DNA of 11,849 nucleotides from Chloroflexia bacterium (lineage in GTDB: Bacteria > Chloroflexota > Chloroflexia > Thermomicrobiales > JALYUS01). A program made the translations under genes and the position numbers. The notes beneath the pieces are model-generated. The model was not told where the DNA came from. It did not search any database and worked only from the letters and a program-made list of their open reading frames with translations. This document shows positions 1 to 6,356 of this stretch, in pieces. Numbering within the stretch: the first letter of the stretch is position 1; every line of letters begins with the position of its first letter. The stretch is from the NCBI GenBank assembly GCA_025924435.1, contig JAICIL010000121.1, positions 1 to 11,849 of the forward strand. The letters run 5' to 3'.

Positions 1-1003
1 AGCCCGCGATCCCCGCCTGCCGCACGAGCGCGAATTTGGCGTCGAAGGTTGCGGCGCTCTCGAACCAGACTTCGTGCTGGTCGCCGCCGTCGTCGGTGTA
101 GCGCACGACTTCGCTCTGCGAGGGGAGGTCAACCGTCCGCGTCGCGCCGGGCCGCTGCGCGCGAGCGAGCGCCTGCGCGTACGTCACCGCCTTCGCGGTG
201 CCGCCGCTCGTCAGATTCCAGTCGTAGCCGTAGAGCGGCATGCCGAGCAGCACCTTGCCCGCGCCGAATGTCTGCGCGGCGAAACTCGCCACGTCGCGCA
301 CCCAGCCAATCGGCGCGACCGGCCCCGGATCGCCGCCCGCGTAGTGGTAGTCGTACGCCATCAGGATCGCCAAGTCCACCGACGGGGCGAGCGCGGCGTA
401 GTCGAACGCGCCGCCGTAGCCGGTCGTCGAGTCCTTCGTCTTGCCGACAATCGCCTGCGTGACGAGCTTGCCGGAGGGGCGGATTTTCGCCGCGATCCGG
501 GAGACGGTATCCGTGAGGAGCGGGCGATCTTCTGGGCGGATATCCTCGAAGTCCACGTTGATGCCGTCGTAGTTGCGCGGCACGACGAGGTCCGCAATTG
601 TCGCGGCCAGTTTGTCCCGTGCCTCGGGCGTGGCGATCTGCGGCGTGAAATCGGCGTTGGTCGCCTCATTCTTGACCATCGGGATGATCTTGACGCGCGC
701 GTTGCGGAGCATCGCGTTCGTGTCCGGCTCCTCGAAGTTCTTGATCGTGCCGTCGCTCTGGAGCGTGAAGTAGTAGGGGGAGACCATCGAGAGCGCGCCC
801 GCGTTCGCTTGCAGCGCCGAGAACGAGTCCTTCGCGTAGGTGACATAATACGCCCAGCGGATGAGCGGCGCCGCCGCGACGGGCTGTGCCCGCGGGATGA
901 GCAGATCGGCGTTCGGGAAGGCGAGCGACAGCGCGACGAGCGCCATCACCGCGAGCGACGTGCGCAGCCGAAGATGCCCGGCATGCAGGCGAAAATGAGC
1001 CAC
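1..1003 (-). CDS. Secreted glycoside hydrolase family 18 (YaaH/chitinase-like), 3' end cut by the window edge
   Basis: This gene enters from the right and leaves the window at base 1 with 334 residues visible. A GTG start at 1003 is preceded, 7 bases away, by a good ribosome site (GGGAGGG, 1011-1017). Residues 1-45 look like a signal peptide: a basic, His-rich start, a hydrophobic run LAVMALVALSLAFP, and an Ala-rich cleavage region near VAAAP. The GH18 barrel carries its hallmark strand-4 motif YDGINVDFEDI at residues 145-155, with E153 the expected proton donor and D151 its partner. The strand-6 motif MAYDYH is at 215-220, LLGMPLYGYDW at 252-262 and HEVWFES at 310-316, which is the order seen in YaaH/spore-germination-type GH18 proteins. 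The family usually ends shortly after the visible GIAG, so only some tens of residues are likely missing. It probably acts outside the membrane on N-acetylglucosamine-containing glycans. The exact substrate cannot be read. No LysM or SH3 module is seen in the visible part. Confidence 0.9.
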   Translation of the reverse strand, partial: MAHFRLHAGHLRLRTSLAVMALVALSLAFPNADLLIPRAQPVAAAPLIRWAYYVTYAKDSFSALQANAGALSMVSPYYFTLQSDGTIKNFEEPDTNAMLRNARVKIIPMVKNEATNADFTPQIATPEARDKLAATIADLVVPRNYDGINVDFEDIRPEDRPLLTDTVSRIAAKIRPSGKLVTQAIVGKTKDSTTGYGGAFDYAALAPSVDLAILMAYDYHYAGGDPGPVAPIGWVRDVASFAAQTFGAGKVLLGMPLYGYDWNLTSGGTAKAVTYAQALARAQRPGATRTVDLPSQSEVVRYTDDGGDQHEVWFESAATFDAKFALVRQAGIAG

Positions 1004-1055
1004 CCCGTCACCCTCCCGGTCCGAAACGTCCGCGCCGCACTCATACACCGCCGGT

Positions 1056-1084
1056 ATGCTATGCACGTACATTGATTACGTCAA
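1056..1084 (-). promoter_or_regulatory. Sigma70-type promoter for the GH18 gene
   Basis: On the minus strand TTGACG (1084-1079) and TAGCAT (1061-1056) are separated by exactly 17 bases. They match the consensus at 5/6 and 4/6 positions. Transcription would begin near 1049, giving a leader of about 46 bases that contains the ribosome site at 1011-1017. The gap to the upstream HAD gene (113 bases) suggests that GH18 is transcribed separately rather than only by read-through. Confidence 0.5.
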
Positions 1085-1116
1085 GTCATTTTGCCTGATA
1101 TTCGCGCGCAACCATG

Positions 1117-1839
1117 TCAGGCGAGATCGAGGACGCGCGGCGCGAGACCATGCAGGTCGGTGATGACGAGATCGGCGACGCACGGATCGGGCCGGTCCTC
1201 TTTCAGGTTCAGCCAGACGGTCCGCAATCCGAGCCGGTGCGGCGCTTCGATGTCGAAGCGGTAGGAGTCGCCGATATGCACCATGTCGCCGGGCGCGACG
1301 CCGAGGGCGTCCATCGCGCACGTGTAGATGCCGTCGTGGGATTTGTAGTAGCCGCACGAGGCGGAGGAAATAATCGCCGCGAAGGCGTCGCGGAGGCCCC
1401 AGTCGTCGAGGCACCACTCGATGAAGGGGTGATAGACCGCGTTGGAGATGACGGCCATCGGCATCTGTGCCGCCGCCAATTGCTCCACCGCCTCGGTGAT
1501 GCCGGGGCGGGGGGAGGCATCCGCGCGCACGGAGGCCATCAGTTCGTCAATCGCGGCCGCCACCGGCGCATCGGGGAGGGTGATGCCGATGGCCCGGAAG
1601 GCATGCTGGACGCCCGCGAGGGCGTCGGATTCCTGGCCGTGCTCCTGGATGGCAAGGCGCAAGGCGCGATACGGCGCGGTGGACGCCGCCATTTGCGCGC
1701 CGTCGTGCGGGATCTCGCCGCGTGCCGCGAGGGTGTGCAGTACCATGCCGGGCAACTGCCGCACTTCGAGGGCGAACCAGGCGGGCGCAATCGCGATCGT
1801 GTCGTGGAAGTCGAAGGTCACGGCGCGCGGTCGGGCCAT
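1117..1839 (-). CDS. HAD-superfamily hydrolase with a non-canonical motif I
   Basis: This is a 240-residue haloacid-dehalogenase-fold protein. Motif I is at the N-terminus (FDFHDT, nucleophile D10), motif II is the S132 of VISNA, motif III is K166 in YYKSHDG, and motif IV is GDSYRFD with D191 and D196. The segment between motifs I and II is long and helical, as expected for a C1 cap. The second Asp of motif I (DxD), the general acid/base of HAD phosphatases, is replaced by His12, while the nucleophile and the metal-binding acids remain. Such a change at D+2 is known in non-phosphatase HAD members such as dehalogenases and phosphonatases, so the reaction may not be ordinary phosphate ester hydrolysis. 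The start codon shares one base with the stop of ybaB (TGATG at 1841-1837), so translation is probably coupled. Substrate unknown; cytoplasmic, with no signal or membrane segment. Confidence 0.9.
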   Translation of the reverse strand: MARPRAVTFDFHDTIAIAPAWFALEVRQLPGMVLHTLAARGEIPHDGAQMAASTAPYRALRLAIQEHGQESDALAGVQHAFRAIGITLPDAPVAAAIDELMASVRADASPRPGITEAVEQLAAAQMPMAVISNAVYHPFIEWCLDDWGLRDAFAAIISSASCGYYKSHDGIYTCAMDALGVAPGDMVHIGDSYRFDIEAPHRLGLRTVWLNLKEDRPDPCVADLVITDLHGLAPRVLDLA

Positions 1840-2144
1840 CAGCCCATCAGCCCCGGAATGCCCAGCCCGCCGGTCAGGCCGCCGAGTTTGCCCTGCGCGG
1901 TCTCGTCCGCCTTGCCCATCGCGTCGTTGACGGCGGCGACGATCATGTCCTCCAGCAGTTCGATGTCGTCCGGGTCAATCGCGTCCGGCTTGATCGCGAC
2001 GGCGCGCATCTGCTTCAGCGCCGTCACCTGAACCGTGACAAGCCCGCCGCCCGCCTGCCCGGTGACGAGGGTTTCGCCGAGTTCGTGCTGAATCTTCTGC
2101 ATCTGCCGCTGCATCTCCTGGAGCATCTTCATGTTCGGTTGCAT
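1839..2144 (-). CDS. ybaB: YbaB/EbfC family nucleoid-associated protein
   Basis: This is a 101-residue protein of the usual family length. The N-terminal helix is Met- and Gln-rich (MKMLQEMQRQMQKIQ), followed by the typical beta segment TGQAGGGLVTVQVTALKQM, the conserved IDPDDIELLEDMIVAAVNDA helix and a Gly-rich flexible tail. The family forms DNA-binding dimers that coat the nucleoid. In many bacteria ybaB sits between dnaX and recR; here its neighbours are an oxidoreductase and a HAD hydrolase. The gap to the oxidoreductase stop is 57 bases and the HAD gene overlaps its stop by one base, so it is probably the middle cistron of a three-gene unit. The ribosome site is weak (GCGAG-like, about 7 bases before ATG). 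An in-frame Met five codons in (ATG at 2132-2130) is a possible alternative start without a better site. Confidence 0.9.
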   Translation of the reverse strand: MQPNMKMLQEMQRQMQKIQHELGETLVTGQAGGGLVTVQVTALKQMRAVAIKPDAIDPDDIELLEDMIVAAVNDAMGKADETAQGKLGGLTGGLGIPGLMG

Positions 2145-2203
2145 CGTGTCGCTCGCTTTCCGGGTGTCGCTCGTGTCTCAACGAGGAGCAGTATACGCTC
2201 CAA

Positions 2204-3319
2204 TCAGCGGGTTGGCGCGGTCGGCCAGCGCGCGCCGCTCACGTCCACCCACTTGTGCTGCTCCTGCGAGCGCGGCACGGCGTCGAGCGCCTCCTGCGCG
2301 CGCAATCCGTCCGCGAAGGAGGGGGAGGGGTTCGTCCCCGTGCGGATGCCCTGTGCCCACGCCCGCGCGAGCCGGATGAAGGGCGGGATGAGCGGGTGGC
2401 CCGCACCGGCGTCGTCCACCTCCGGGATGCCGCTGCCGATCAGCCGCGCGGGGATCGGTAGCGGCTGCGGAGAGGGGTCGCCGCTCCGCGCGCCCCAGAG
2501 CGTGCCGTCCGATGCGACGGTCAGCATGCCGTGCGAGCCGAAGGCGCGGATCTCCTCGCCCGGCCCGTGCCAGGCGGCGGTGGAGCAGGCGATGTTGCCG
2601 ATCGCTCCCGACGCGAAGCGCAGGAGCATCGCGAAGGTGTCCTCCGCGTCGGCGTGGAGGACATTGCCGCCCCCCGCGCGAATGGTCGGCATACTCACGG
2701 CGGACGCCCCGGCGACCTCGCTGATCTCGCCGAACCACCAGCGCATCGAGTCCACGAAGTGCGAGCCGAGCGCGCCGAGCATCCCGCCGCCCGCGTCCGC
2801 ATCCACCAGCCACTGCCACGCCTTGCCGCGCGCGTCGGCCATCAATGGCCGCAAGAAGGAGAGGTGCGCGAGGGAGACCGCGCCGATGTATCCCTCGTCC
2901 AGCAATTCCTTCATCCGCGCCCGCGCGGGGACGAAGCGGAATTCGTGCGAGAGCATCGCGGTGACATTGCTCAGTTGCGCCATGCGGAGCATTTCGCGCG
3001 CCTCGTTCGCGTTGCGCGCCATCGGCTTCTCGCAGAGCACATGCTTGCCGATGGTGATCGCCGCGATGGCCGCCGGGTGGTGATGCGCCGGGGGCGTCGC
3101 GATCGTCACGGCCTCGACTTCATTGCACGCGATCAGATCGCGGTAGTTGGTGAAGGTGTTGCGGATGTCGTAGATGTCGGCGATCGCCTCGACTTTCGCG
3201 CCGTTGCGCCCGCAGATGGCGGCGATCTCGAAATCCGGGAGCGCGGCGAGCGCCGGGAGATGCACCTGCGCGCCGAAGCCTGTCCCGATCACGCCGACCC
3301 GGATGCGCGATACCCCCAT
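2204..3319 (-). CDS. Gfo/Idh/MocA-family NAD(P)-dependent oxidoreductase
   Basis: A protein of 371 residues. It opens with the Rossmann strand VGVIGTGFGAQVHLPAL (GTGFGA at 12-17), has the CEKPM motif at 96-100 whose Lys98 is a standard catalytic/NAD-binding residue of the family, and a GALGSHFVD segment at 182-190 with the conserved His187. The length fits family members acting on sugars, inositols or related polyols; the substrate is not readable. One deviation: the Asp that usually precedes GxH by two positions is Ala183. The ATG at 3319 was chosen because a strong ribosome site (GGAGGAAGGA) precedes it. The open frame continues further upstream to 4831, but that part is the antisense of the protease gene. 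It is the first gene of a probable unit with ybaB and the HAD gene, driven by the promoter at 3356-3384. Confidence 0.92.
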   Translation of the reverse strand: MGVSRIRVGVIGTGFGAQVHLPALAALPDFEIAAICGRNGAKVEAIADIYDIRNTFTNYRDLIACNEVEAVTIATPPAHHHPAAIAAITIGKHVLCEKPMARNANEAREMLRMAQLSNVTAMLSHEFRFVPARARMKELLDEGYIGAVSLAHLSFLRPLMADARGKAWQWLVDADAGGGMLGALGSHFVDSMRWWFGEISEVAGASAVSMPTIRAGGGNVLHADAEDTFAMLLRFASGAIGNIACSTAAWHGPGEEIRAFGSHGMLTVASDGTLWGARSGDPSPQPLPIPARLIGSGIPEVDDAGAGHPLIPPFIRLARAWAQGIRTGTNPSPSFADGLRAQEALDAVPRSQEQHKWVDVSGARWPTAPTR

Positions 3320-3355
3320 GAACCGTCCTTCCTCCGCCCGACCCGGCGGCTCGCC

Positions 3356-3384
3356 AGTATAACGCGCGCCGCCGCGATTGACAC
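3356..3384 (-). promoter_or_regulatory. Promoter for the oxidoreductase-ybaB-HAD unit
   Basis: On the minus strand GTGTCA (3384-3379, 4/6) and TATACT (3361-3356, 5/6) lie 17 bases apart. Predicted transcription start is near 3349, about 30 bases ahead of the ATG at 3319. The -35 box overlaps, base for base, the -35 box of the opposite-facing protease promoter. Confidence 0.45.
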
Positions 3385-3406
3385 CGCAGCCGCCCGGCGG
3401 CATGAT
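3378..3406 (+). promoter_or_regulatory. Promoter for the S41 protease gene
   Basis: A perfect TTGACA (3378-3383) is followed 17 bases later by CATGAT (3401-3406, 4/6 match to TATAAT). Transcription would start near 3413 and leave a leader of about 69 bases before the ATG at 3482. Confidence 0.5.
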
Positions 3407-3418
3407 TGCTGATGGGTG

Positions 3419-3442
3419 CGACGCTCCAGCAACGGGGCGTCG
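3419..3442 (+). other. Leader hairpin of the S41 protease mRNA
   Basis: CGACGCTCC (3419-3427) pairs with GGGGCGTCG (3434-3442) over 9 base pairs, one of them G-U, around the 6-base loop AGCAAC. It lies just after the predicted transcription start, so it would sit at the very 5' end of the transcript, where it could stabilise the message. There is no T-run, so it is not a terminator. Confidence 0.4.
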
Positions 3443-3481
3443 TTCATCGCGTCTCAGACCATCGGAAACGGAGCCACAGAC

Positions 3482-4876
3482 ATGGATACACCCTCGCCGG
3501 GCCGGTCGGGAGCGGCGCTCGTCGGCTTTCTCGTCGGCATTTTCCTCGTGCTCGGCGGCTTCGCTCTCGGCATCGTGGCGGACCGCGCGCTGTTCGGCGG
3601 CGCGGCCACTACCGGTAGTGCGAATACAACCGCCGCCGCGGTGGCGATCCCCACCGTGCCGCCCGCGCCGACGGACACCGCCGCGCCCGGTCGCCCGACC
3701 TCGACGCCGCGACCGGCGGCGACGCCGGTGCCGACGATCACACCGCGCCCGTCCGATCCGGCGATCAGCGTTGATCCGGCGAAGAACACAACGCCGGACC
3801 AGTTGCGCGCCGAGTTCGACAACTTCTGGCGGGCATTCGACCTGCTGGAGAAGGGATTCTATTACCGCCCGCTCGACGAGCAGAAATTGGTCTACGGCGC
3901 GCTCAAGGGGATGTTCGGCGCGGCGGGCGACGATTACACCGTCTTCCTGCCGCCGGATGCCGCCAAGGAGCGCAAAGCCTCGGACAACGGCCAGTTCGTC
4001 GGTATCGGCGTCTACGTGGATACCACGAAGGACGACCTGACGATCACCGCGCCGATACCGGGCGGGCCGGCAGAGGCGGCGGGCGTCAAGGTGGGCGACG
4101 TGATCGTCGCGATTGACGGCAAAGACATCACGACCCTGCCGAAGGCAGACCGGACGACGCCGATTCAGGGGCCGGAGGGCACCCCGGTCCGCCTCACCAT
4201 CCGGCGCGCTGGCACGCCGGGCACGATCGACATCACCGTGATCCGCAAGAAGATCACGGTGCCCGCCGTGACGCTGGACGTGCTGCCGAACGACATCGGC
4301 AAGATCACCGTCACGGCATTCAACGATTTCACCAATCAGGAGCTGGACGACACGCTCAAGCAGGTGCGTGACAAGCACTTGAAGGGGATCGTCCTCGACC
4401 TGCGCAACAACGGCGGCGGCTATGTGGACGGCGCGCAGCAACTGCTCGGGCGGTTCCTGCCGAAGGACTCGGTCGCGATGCTCGAAGACCGGCGGCCAAC
4501 CGGCGGGAAACTGACGCCGATCCTCGTCAAGGACAACGGCCCGCAATTGCTCGACCTGCCGATCGTCATGCTCGTCAACGGCGGCACGGCGAGCGCGTCC
4601 GAGATCGTCGCCGGATCGTTGCAGGATTACGGCCGCGCGGTGCTCGTCGGCACGAAGACCTTCGGCAAAGGCTCCGAGCAGGAGGTGACGGAACTGAGCG
4701 ACGGTTCGAGCGTGCGGATCACCGTCGCGAACTGGTACACGCCGAAGCAGCGCGTGATCCAGAAGCAAGGGTTGACGCCCGACGATGTCGTCGAGCGGCC
4801 CGATACCGCACCGGGCGCGAGCGACCCGCAACTCGATAAGGCAGAGGAAGTCCTGCGCGCGAAGATTGCGCCATAG
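3482..4876 (+). CDS. Membrane-anchored S41 carboxyl-terminal processing protease (CtpA type) with PDZ domain
   Basis: A 464-residue protein. Residues 10-32 form one hydrophobic anchor (ALVGFLVGIFLVLGGFALG), followed by a Thr/Pro/Ala-rich extracytoplasmic linker to about residue 95. A helical N-terminal protease region (about 105-165) comes next. The PDZ domain (about 170-255) carries the GIGVYVD and GGPAEAAGVKVGDVIVAIDGK motifs. The S41 catalytic region holds LDLRNNGGG at 305-313 and NGGTASASEI at 366-375. Aligned to E. coli Prc spacing, the Ser-Lys-Gln triad is S371, K396 and Q400. All key residues are present, so the enzyme should be active, trimming C-termini of exported or membrane proteins. 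The ATG at 3482 was preferred over one at 3416 because a GGAG-type site precedes it and the residues in between are untypical. It converges with the sugar kinase gene. Confidence 0.93.
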   Translation: MDTPSPGRSGAALVGFLVGIFLVLGGFALGIVADRALFGGAATTGSANTTAAAVAIPTVPPAPTDTAAPGRPTSTPRPAATPVPTITPRPSDPAISVDPAKNTTPDQLRAEFDNFWRAFDLLEKGFYYRPLDEQKLVYGALKGMFGAAGDDYTVFLPPDAAKERKASDNGQFVGIGVYVDTTKDDLTITAPIPGGPAEAAGVKVGDVIVAIDGKDITTLPKADRTTPIQGPEGTPVRLTIRRAGTPGTIDITVIRKKITVPAVTLDVLPNDIGKITVTAFNDFTNQELDDTLKQVRDKHLKGIVLDLRNNGGGYVDGAQQLLGRFLPKDSVAMLEDRRPTGGKLTPILVKDNGPQLLDLPIVMLVNGGTASASEIVAGSLQDYGRAVLVGTKTFGKGSEQEVTELSDGSSVRITVANWYTPKQRVIQKQGLTPDDVVERPDTAPGASDPQLDKAEEVLRAKIAP

Positions 4877-4906
4877 CGAGATAGCGACGGAATCCGACAG
4901 GTGGTA

Positions 4907-4958
4907 GCAGGTCTTCCAGCCTGCCTCTCCGGACCGAACGGCAGGGTGGTAGACCAGC
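4907..4958. repeat. Imperfect 19-bp inverted repeat between convergent genes
   Basis: Arms 4907-4925 (GCAGGTCTTCCAGCCTGCC) and 4940-4958 (GGCAGGGTGGTAGACCAGC) are reverse complements at 16 of 19 positions around a 14-base spacer. Inside it, GCAGG/CCTGC (4907-4911 with 4920-4924) can form a smaller, competing hairpin, and GGTGGTAG occurs twice as a direct repeat (4900-4907 and 4945-4952). It lies between the protease stop and the kinase stop, where a bidirectional terminator would be useful. Neither side shows the T-run of a canonical intrinsic terminator. A dispersed palindromic repeat family is the alternative. Confidence 0.5.
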
Positions 4959-5003
4959 GACCATCGTATTTAAAGCGAAAGGAGCGCCGTTTAGCGCGCC
5001 TCG

Positions 5004-5960
5004 CTAACGATCAGCGCCGAACGCGAGTTGCCACGCCTCATCGAGCGTGGGCAGCGAGACTTGCGATCCCAAGGCGCGCGTCGCGAGGCCGCCGACGGCG
5101 TTGGCGAAGCGGGCGCAGCGCTCCGGCGACCAGCCGCGCACACGCCCGAAGATGAATCCGGCGGCGAACGCGTCGCCCGCGCCCGTCGTGTCCACGACGC
5201 GCACATCGGCGGCGGGAAGCGCAAGCGTGTCGGACTCGGTGATGACCGTGCAGCCGTCCGCGCCGTGGGTGACGACGACCGTCCGAAGCCGCGTCTCGCG
5301 CACCGTCTCTTGCAGACGCGCGACGAGGTCGGCGCGCGATGCGGCGCCCGTCATCAATTTCCACTCCCACTCGCCGCCGATGAAGAGATCGTGCCGCCCG
5401 ACGAAGGGCAGCGCGGCGGCGGGGGGCAGGATACCGGCGACGAAGACTGCCTGGCCGACGAGCAGGGGCGCGTCCGGGCGACCGGCCCGATCGCGGTCGT
5501 ATGCATCGAGGATGTCCGCCCAGCAATCGAGATCAACGATGTCGAGGTAGACGACCGGATGGCGGAATATCCTCGGCAGATCGAGCGCGTCGCCGCGGCC
5601 GAGCATCGCGCCCTTGATCCAGAAGATCGTCCGGCTCCCGGACGGGCCGATCGGGATGATCGAGCGGTCCGAATCCTCCCCGACATGGACGCCGACGGTG
5701 TCGCAGATCACCCCGGCGTCCTCCAGCCCGGCGCGCAACCGCTCGCCGCGCCAGTCGTCCCCGACGACGCCGACGAAGCGGGGCGGCATGCCGAGGCGGG
5801 CGAGCGCGACGGCGACATTGGTGGAGGTGCCGCCCGGCATCTGGATTTCGCCGGACGCGATGCAGTATTCGCTCTCCGCCGGGTAGTGGTCCACGGGCAG
5901 CAGCGTGTCCCACGAGGCGCAACCGACGATGCAGACCAACGGATACACCGTGTCGGTCAT
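5004..5960 (-). CDS. PfkB-family carbohydrate (ribokinase-like) kinase
   Basis: A 318-residue protein, the normal length for ribokinase-like kinases. The N-terminal PfkB signature is MPGGTSTNVAVALARLG at 41-57, and the C-terminal signature is DTTGAGDAFAAGFI at 257-270 with catalytic base D263 after the GAG anion hole. The Asn of the usual NxxE magnesium motif is not evident; the corresponding segment reads IGGEWEWKLMTG. It should transfer phosphate from ATP to a sugar or nucleoside hydroxyl in the cytoplasm; the substrate cannot be assigned. The ATG at 5960 starts MTDTVYPLVCIVG just before the first strand. The ribosome site is weak (GGGGCG-like), and the frame stays open upstream to 6128, but those residues are Cys/Arg-rich and unlike the family. 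A promoter lies at 6039-6067. Confidence 0.9.
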   Translation of the reverse strand: MTDTVYPLVCIVGCASWDTLLPVDHYPAESEYCIASGEIQMPGGTSTNVAVALARLGMPPRFVGVVGDDWRGERLRAGLEDAGVICDTVGVHVGEDSDRSIIPIGPSGSRTIFWIKGAMLGRGDALDLPRIFRHPVVYLDIVDLDCWADILDAYDRDRAGRPDAPLLVGQAVFVAGILPPAAALPFVGRHDLFIGGEWEWKLMTGAASRADLVARLQETVRETRLRTVVVTHGADGCTVITESDTLALPAADVRVVDTTGAGDAFAAGFIFGRVRGWSPERCARFANAVGGLATRALGSQVSLPTLDEAWQLAFGADR

Positions 5961-6038
5961 CGGACGCCCCGGCCAGGCGCTGCGTTGCTCATCGCCCGTT
6001 CCATCACACCGCCCCCACGCCGCCCTATCACCCGTGCG

Positions 6039-6067
6039 AGGATAACGGACCTGCCACATTGCAGCAA
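6039..6067 (-). promoter_or_regulatory. Promoter for the PfkB kinase gene
   Basis: On the minus strand TTGCTG (6067-6062) and TATCCT (6044-6039) are 17 bases apart, matching consensus at 3/6 and 4/6. Start of transcription would be near 6032, giving a leader of about 70 bases. The -35 box overlaps the left arm of the 18-bp inverted repeat at 6064-6159. Confidence 0.4.
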
Positions 6068-6159
6068 CCCGCCGCATGCCCGCATCCCGGGGCGTATTGC
6101 ACAGCGGTGAGGTTGACCGACAATGCATACGCGCGAAATGAGGGCATGCGGCGGGTTGC
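6064..6159. repeat. Perfect 18-bp inverted repeat joining two divergent promoters
   Basis: Left arm 6064-6081 (GCAACCCGCCGCATGCCC) is the exact reverse complement of right arm 6142-6159 (GGGCATGCGGCGGGTTGC). Sixty bases separate the arms, and a second nested pair, GCGTAT (6092-6097) with ATACGC (6127-6132), lies inside. Each arm contains the small palindrome GCATGC. The outer TTGC of each arm is the beginning of a -35 box: TTGCTG for the kinase on the left, TTGCGA for the tRNA gene on the right. The same 18 bases therefore sit in the same position upstream of both promoters. No target-site duplication is visible outside the arms. Confidence 0.75.
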
Positions 6160-6184
6160 GAGGTTTCTCGCTCTCCGGTACACT
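6156..6184 (+). promoter_or_regulatory. Promoter for tRNA-Glu
   Basis: TTGCGA (6156-6161, 4/6) and TACACT (6179-6184, 4/6) with a 17-base spacer. Transcription would start around 6191, a few bases ahead of the mature tRNA 5' end at 6196. Confidence 0.5.
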
Positions 6185-6195
6185 GCGGGCGGTTT

Positions 6196-6272
6196 GGCGC
6201 GTTCGTCTAGTGGCCTAGGACGCCGCCCTTTCAAGGCGGAGATCAGGGGTTCGAATCCCCTACGCGCTACCA
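6196..6272 (+). tRNA. tRNA-Glu (anticodon UUC), CCA encoded
   Basis: A full cloverleaf can be folded by hand. The acceptor stem is GGCGCGT (6196-6202) with ACGCGCT (6262-6268), including one G-U pair at position 1. A D arm with GTCTAGTGGCCTAGGAC follows. The anticodon stem CCGCC/GGCGG encloses the loop CTTTCAA (6228-6234), giving anticodon TTC, which reads GAA/GAG. The variable loop is AGATC, and the T stem AGGGG/CCCCT encloses TTCGAAT. The discriminator A is followed by an encoded CCA (6270-6272). Confidence 0.97.
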
Positions 6273-6311
6273 ACTCCCCGCCCCAACGGCAGAATCCGGA
6301 TTCGCGCGGCG

Positions 6312-6335
6312 TGCGAATTGGACTGTCGCATTTTT
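6312..6335 (+). terminator. Probable short intrinsic terminator after tRNA-Glu
   Basis: TGCGA (6312-6316) pairs with TCGCA (6326-6330) around a 9-base loop and is followed directly by TTTTT (6331-6335). The stem is short. A competing hairpin ATTCGC/GCGAAT (6300-6305 with 6313-6318) and a palindrome AATCCGGATT (6293-6302) lie just upstream, so the 3' trailer may fold in more than one way. Confidence 0.4.
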
Positions 6336-6340
6336 ATGGA

Positions 6341-6356
6341 GCATGTTTTATCATGC
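6341..6356 (+). promoter_or_regulatory. Possible -10 element within a small palindrome, upstream of the DUF4157 gene
   Basis: TATCAT (6349-6354) matches the -10 consensus at 5/6 positions and lies inside the dyad GCATG/CATGC (6341-6345 and 6352-6356). No convincing -35 box is found at 16-18 bases, so a basal sigma70 promoter is doubtful. An activator-dependent promoter is possible. The surrounding 80 bases are richer in A/T than the rest of the window. Confidence 0.25.

Noticed and set aside
74..1075. Plus-strand open frame over the left end
   Set aside because: It is antisense to the GH18 gene, whose catalytic motifs are clear.
1093..1122. Dyad GCCTGA/TCAGGC around the HAD stop codon as a terminator
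   Set aside because: The loop is 18 bases, the stem only 6, and on the minus strand it is followed by A residues rather than T.
2190..2195. TATACT on the minus strand between the oxidoreductase and ybaB as an internal promoter
   Set aside because: No acceptable -35 box lies 16-18 bases upstream; it sits in the loop of a 5-bp dyad (2185-2201) and may be chance.
3416..3481. Earlier in-frame ATG for the S41 protease
   Set aside because: The extra residues are atypical before a membrane anchor, the region contains a leader hairpin, and no ribosome site precedes 3416.
3320..4831. Long open minus-strand frame continuing upstream of the oxidoreductase
   Set aside because: It is antisense to the well-supported S41 protease; its Arg/Asp/His-rich composition is a by-product of GC-biased third positions, and a strong ribosome site marks the true start at 3319.
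5961..6128. N-terminal extension of the PfkB kinase
   Set aside because: The residues are Cys/Arg-rich and unlike the family, and the extension would overlap the predicted promoter and the 18-bp inverted repeat.
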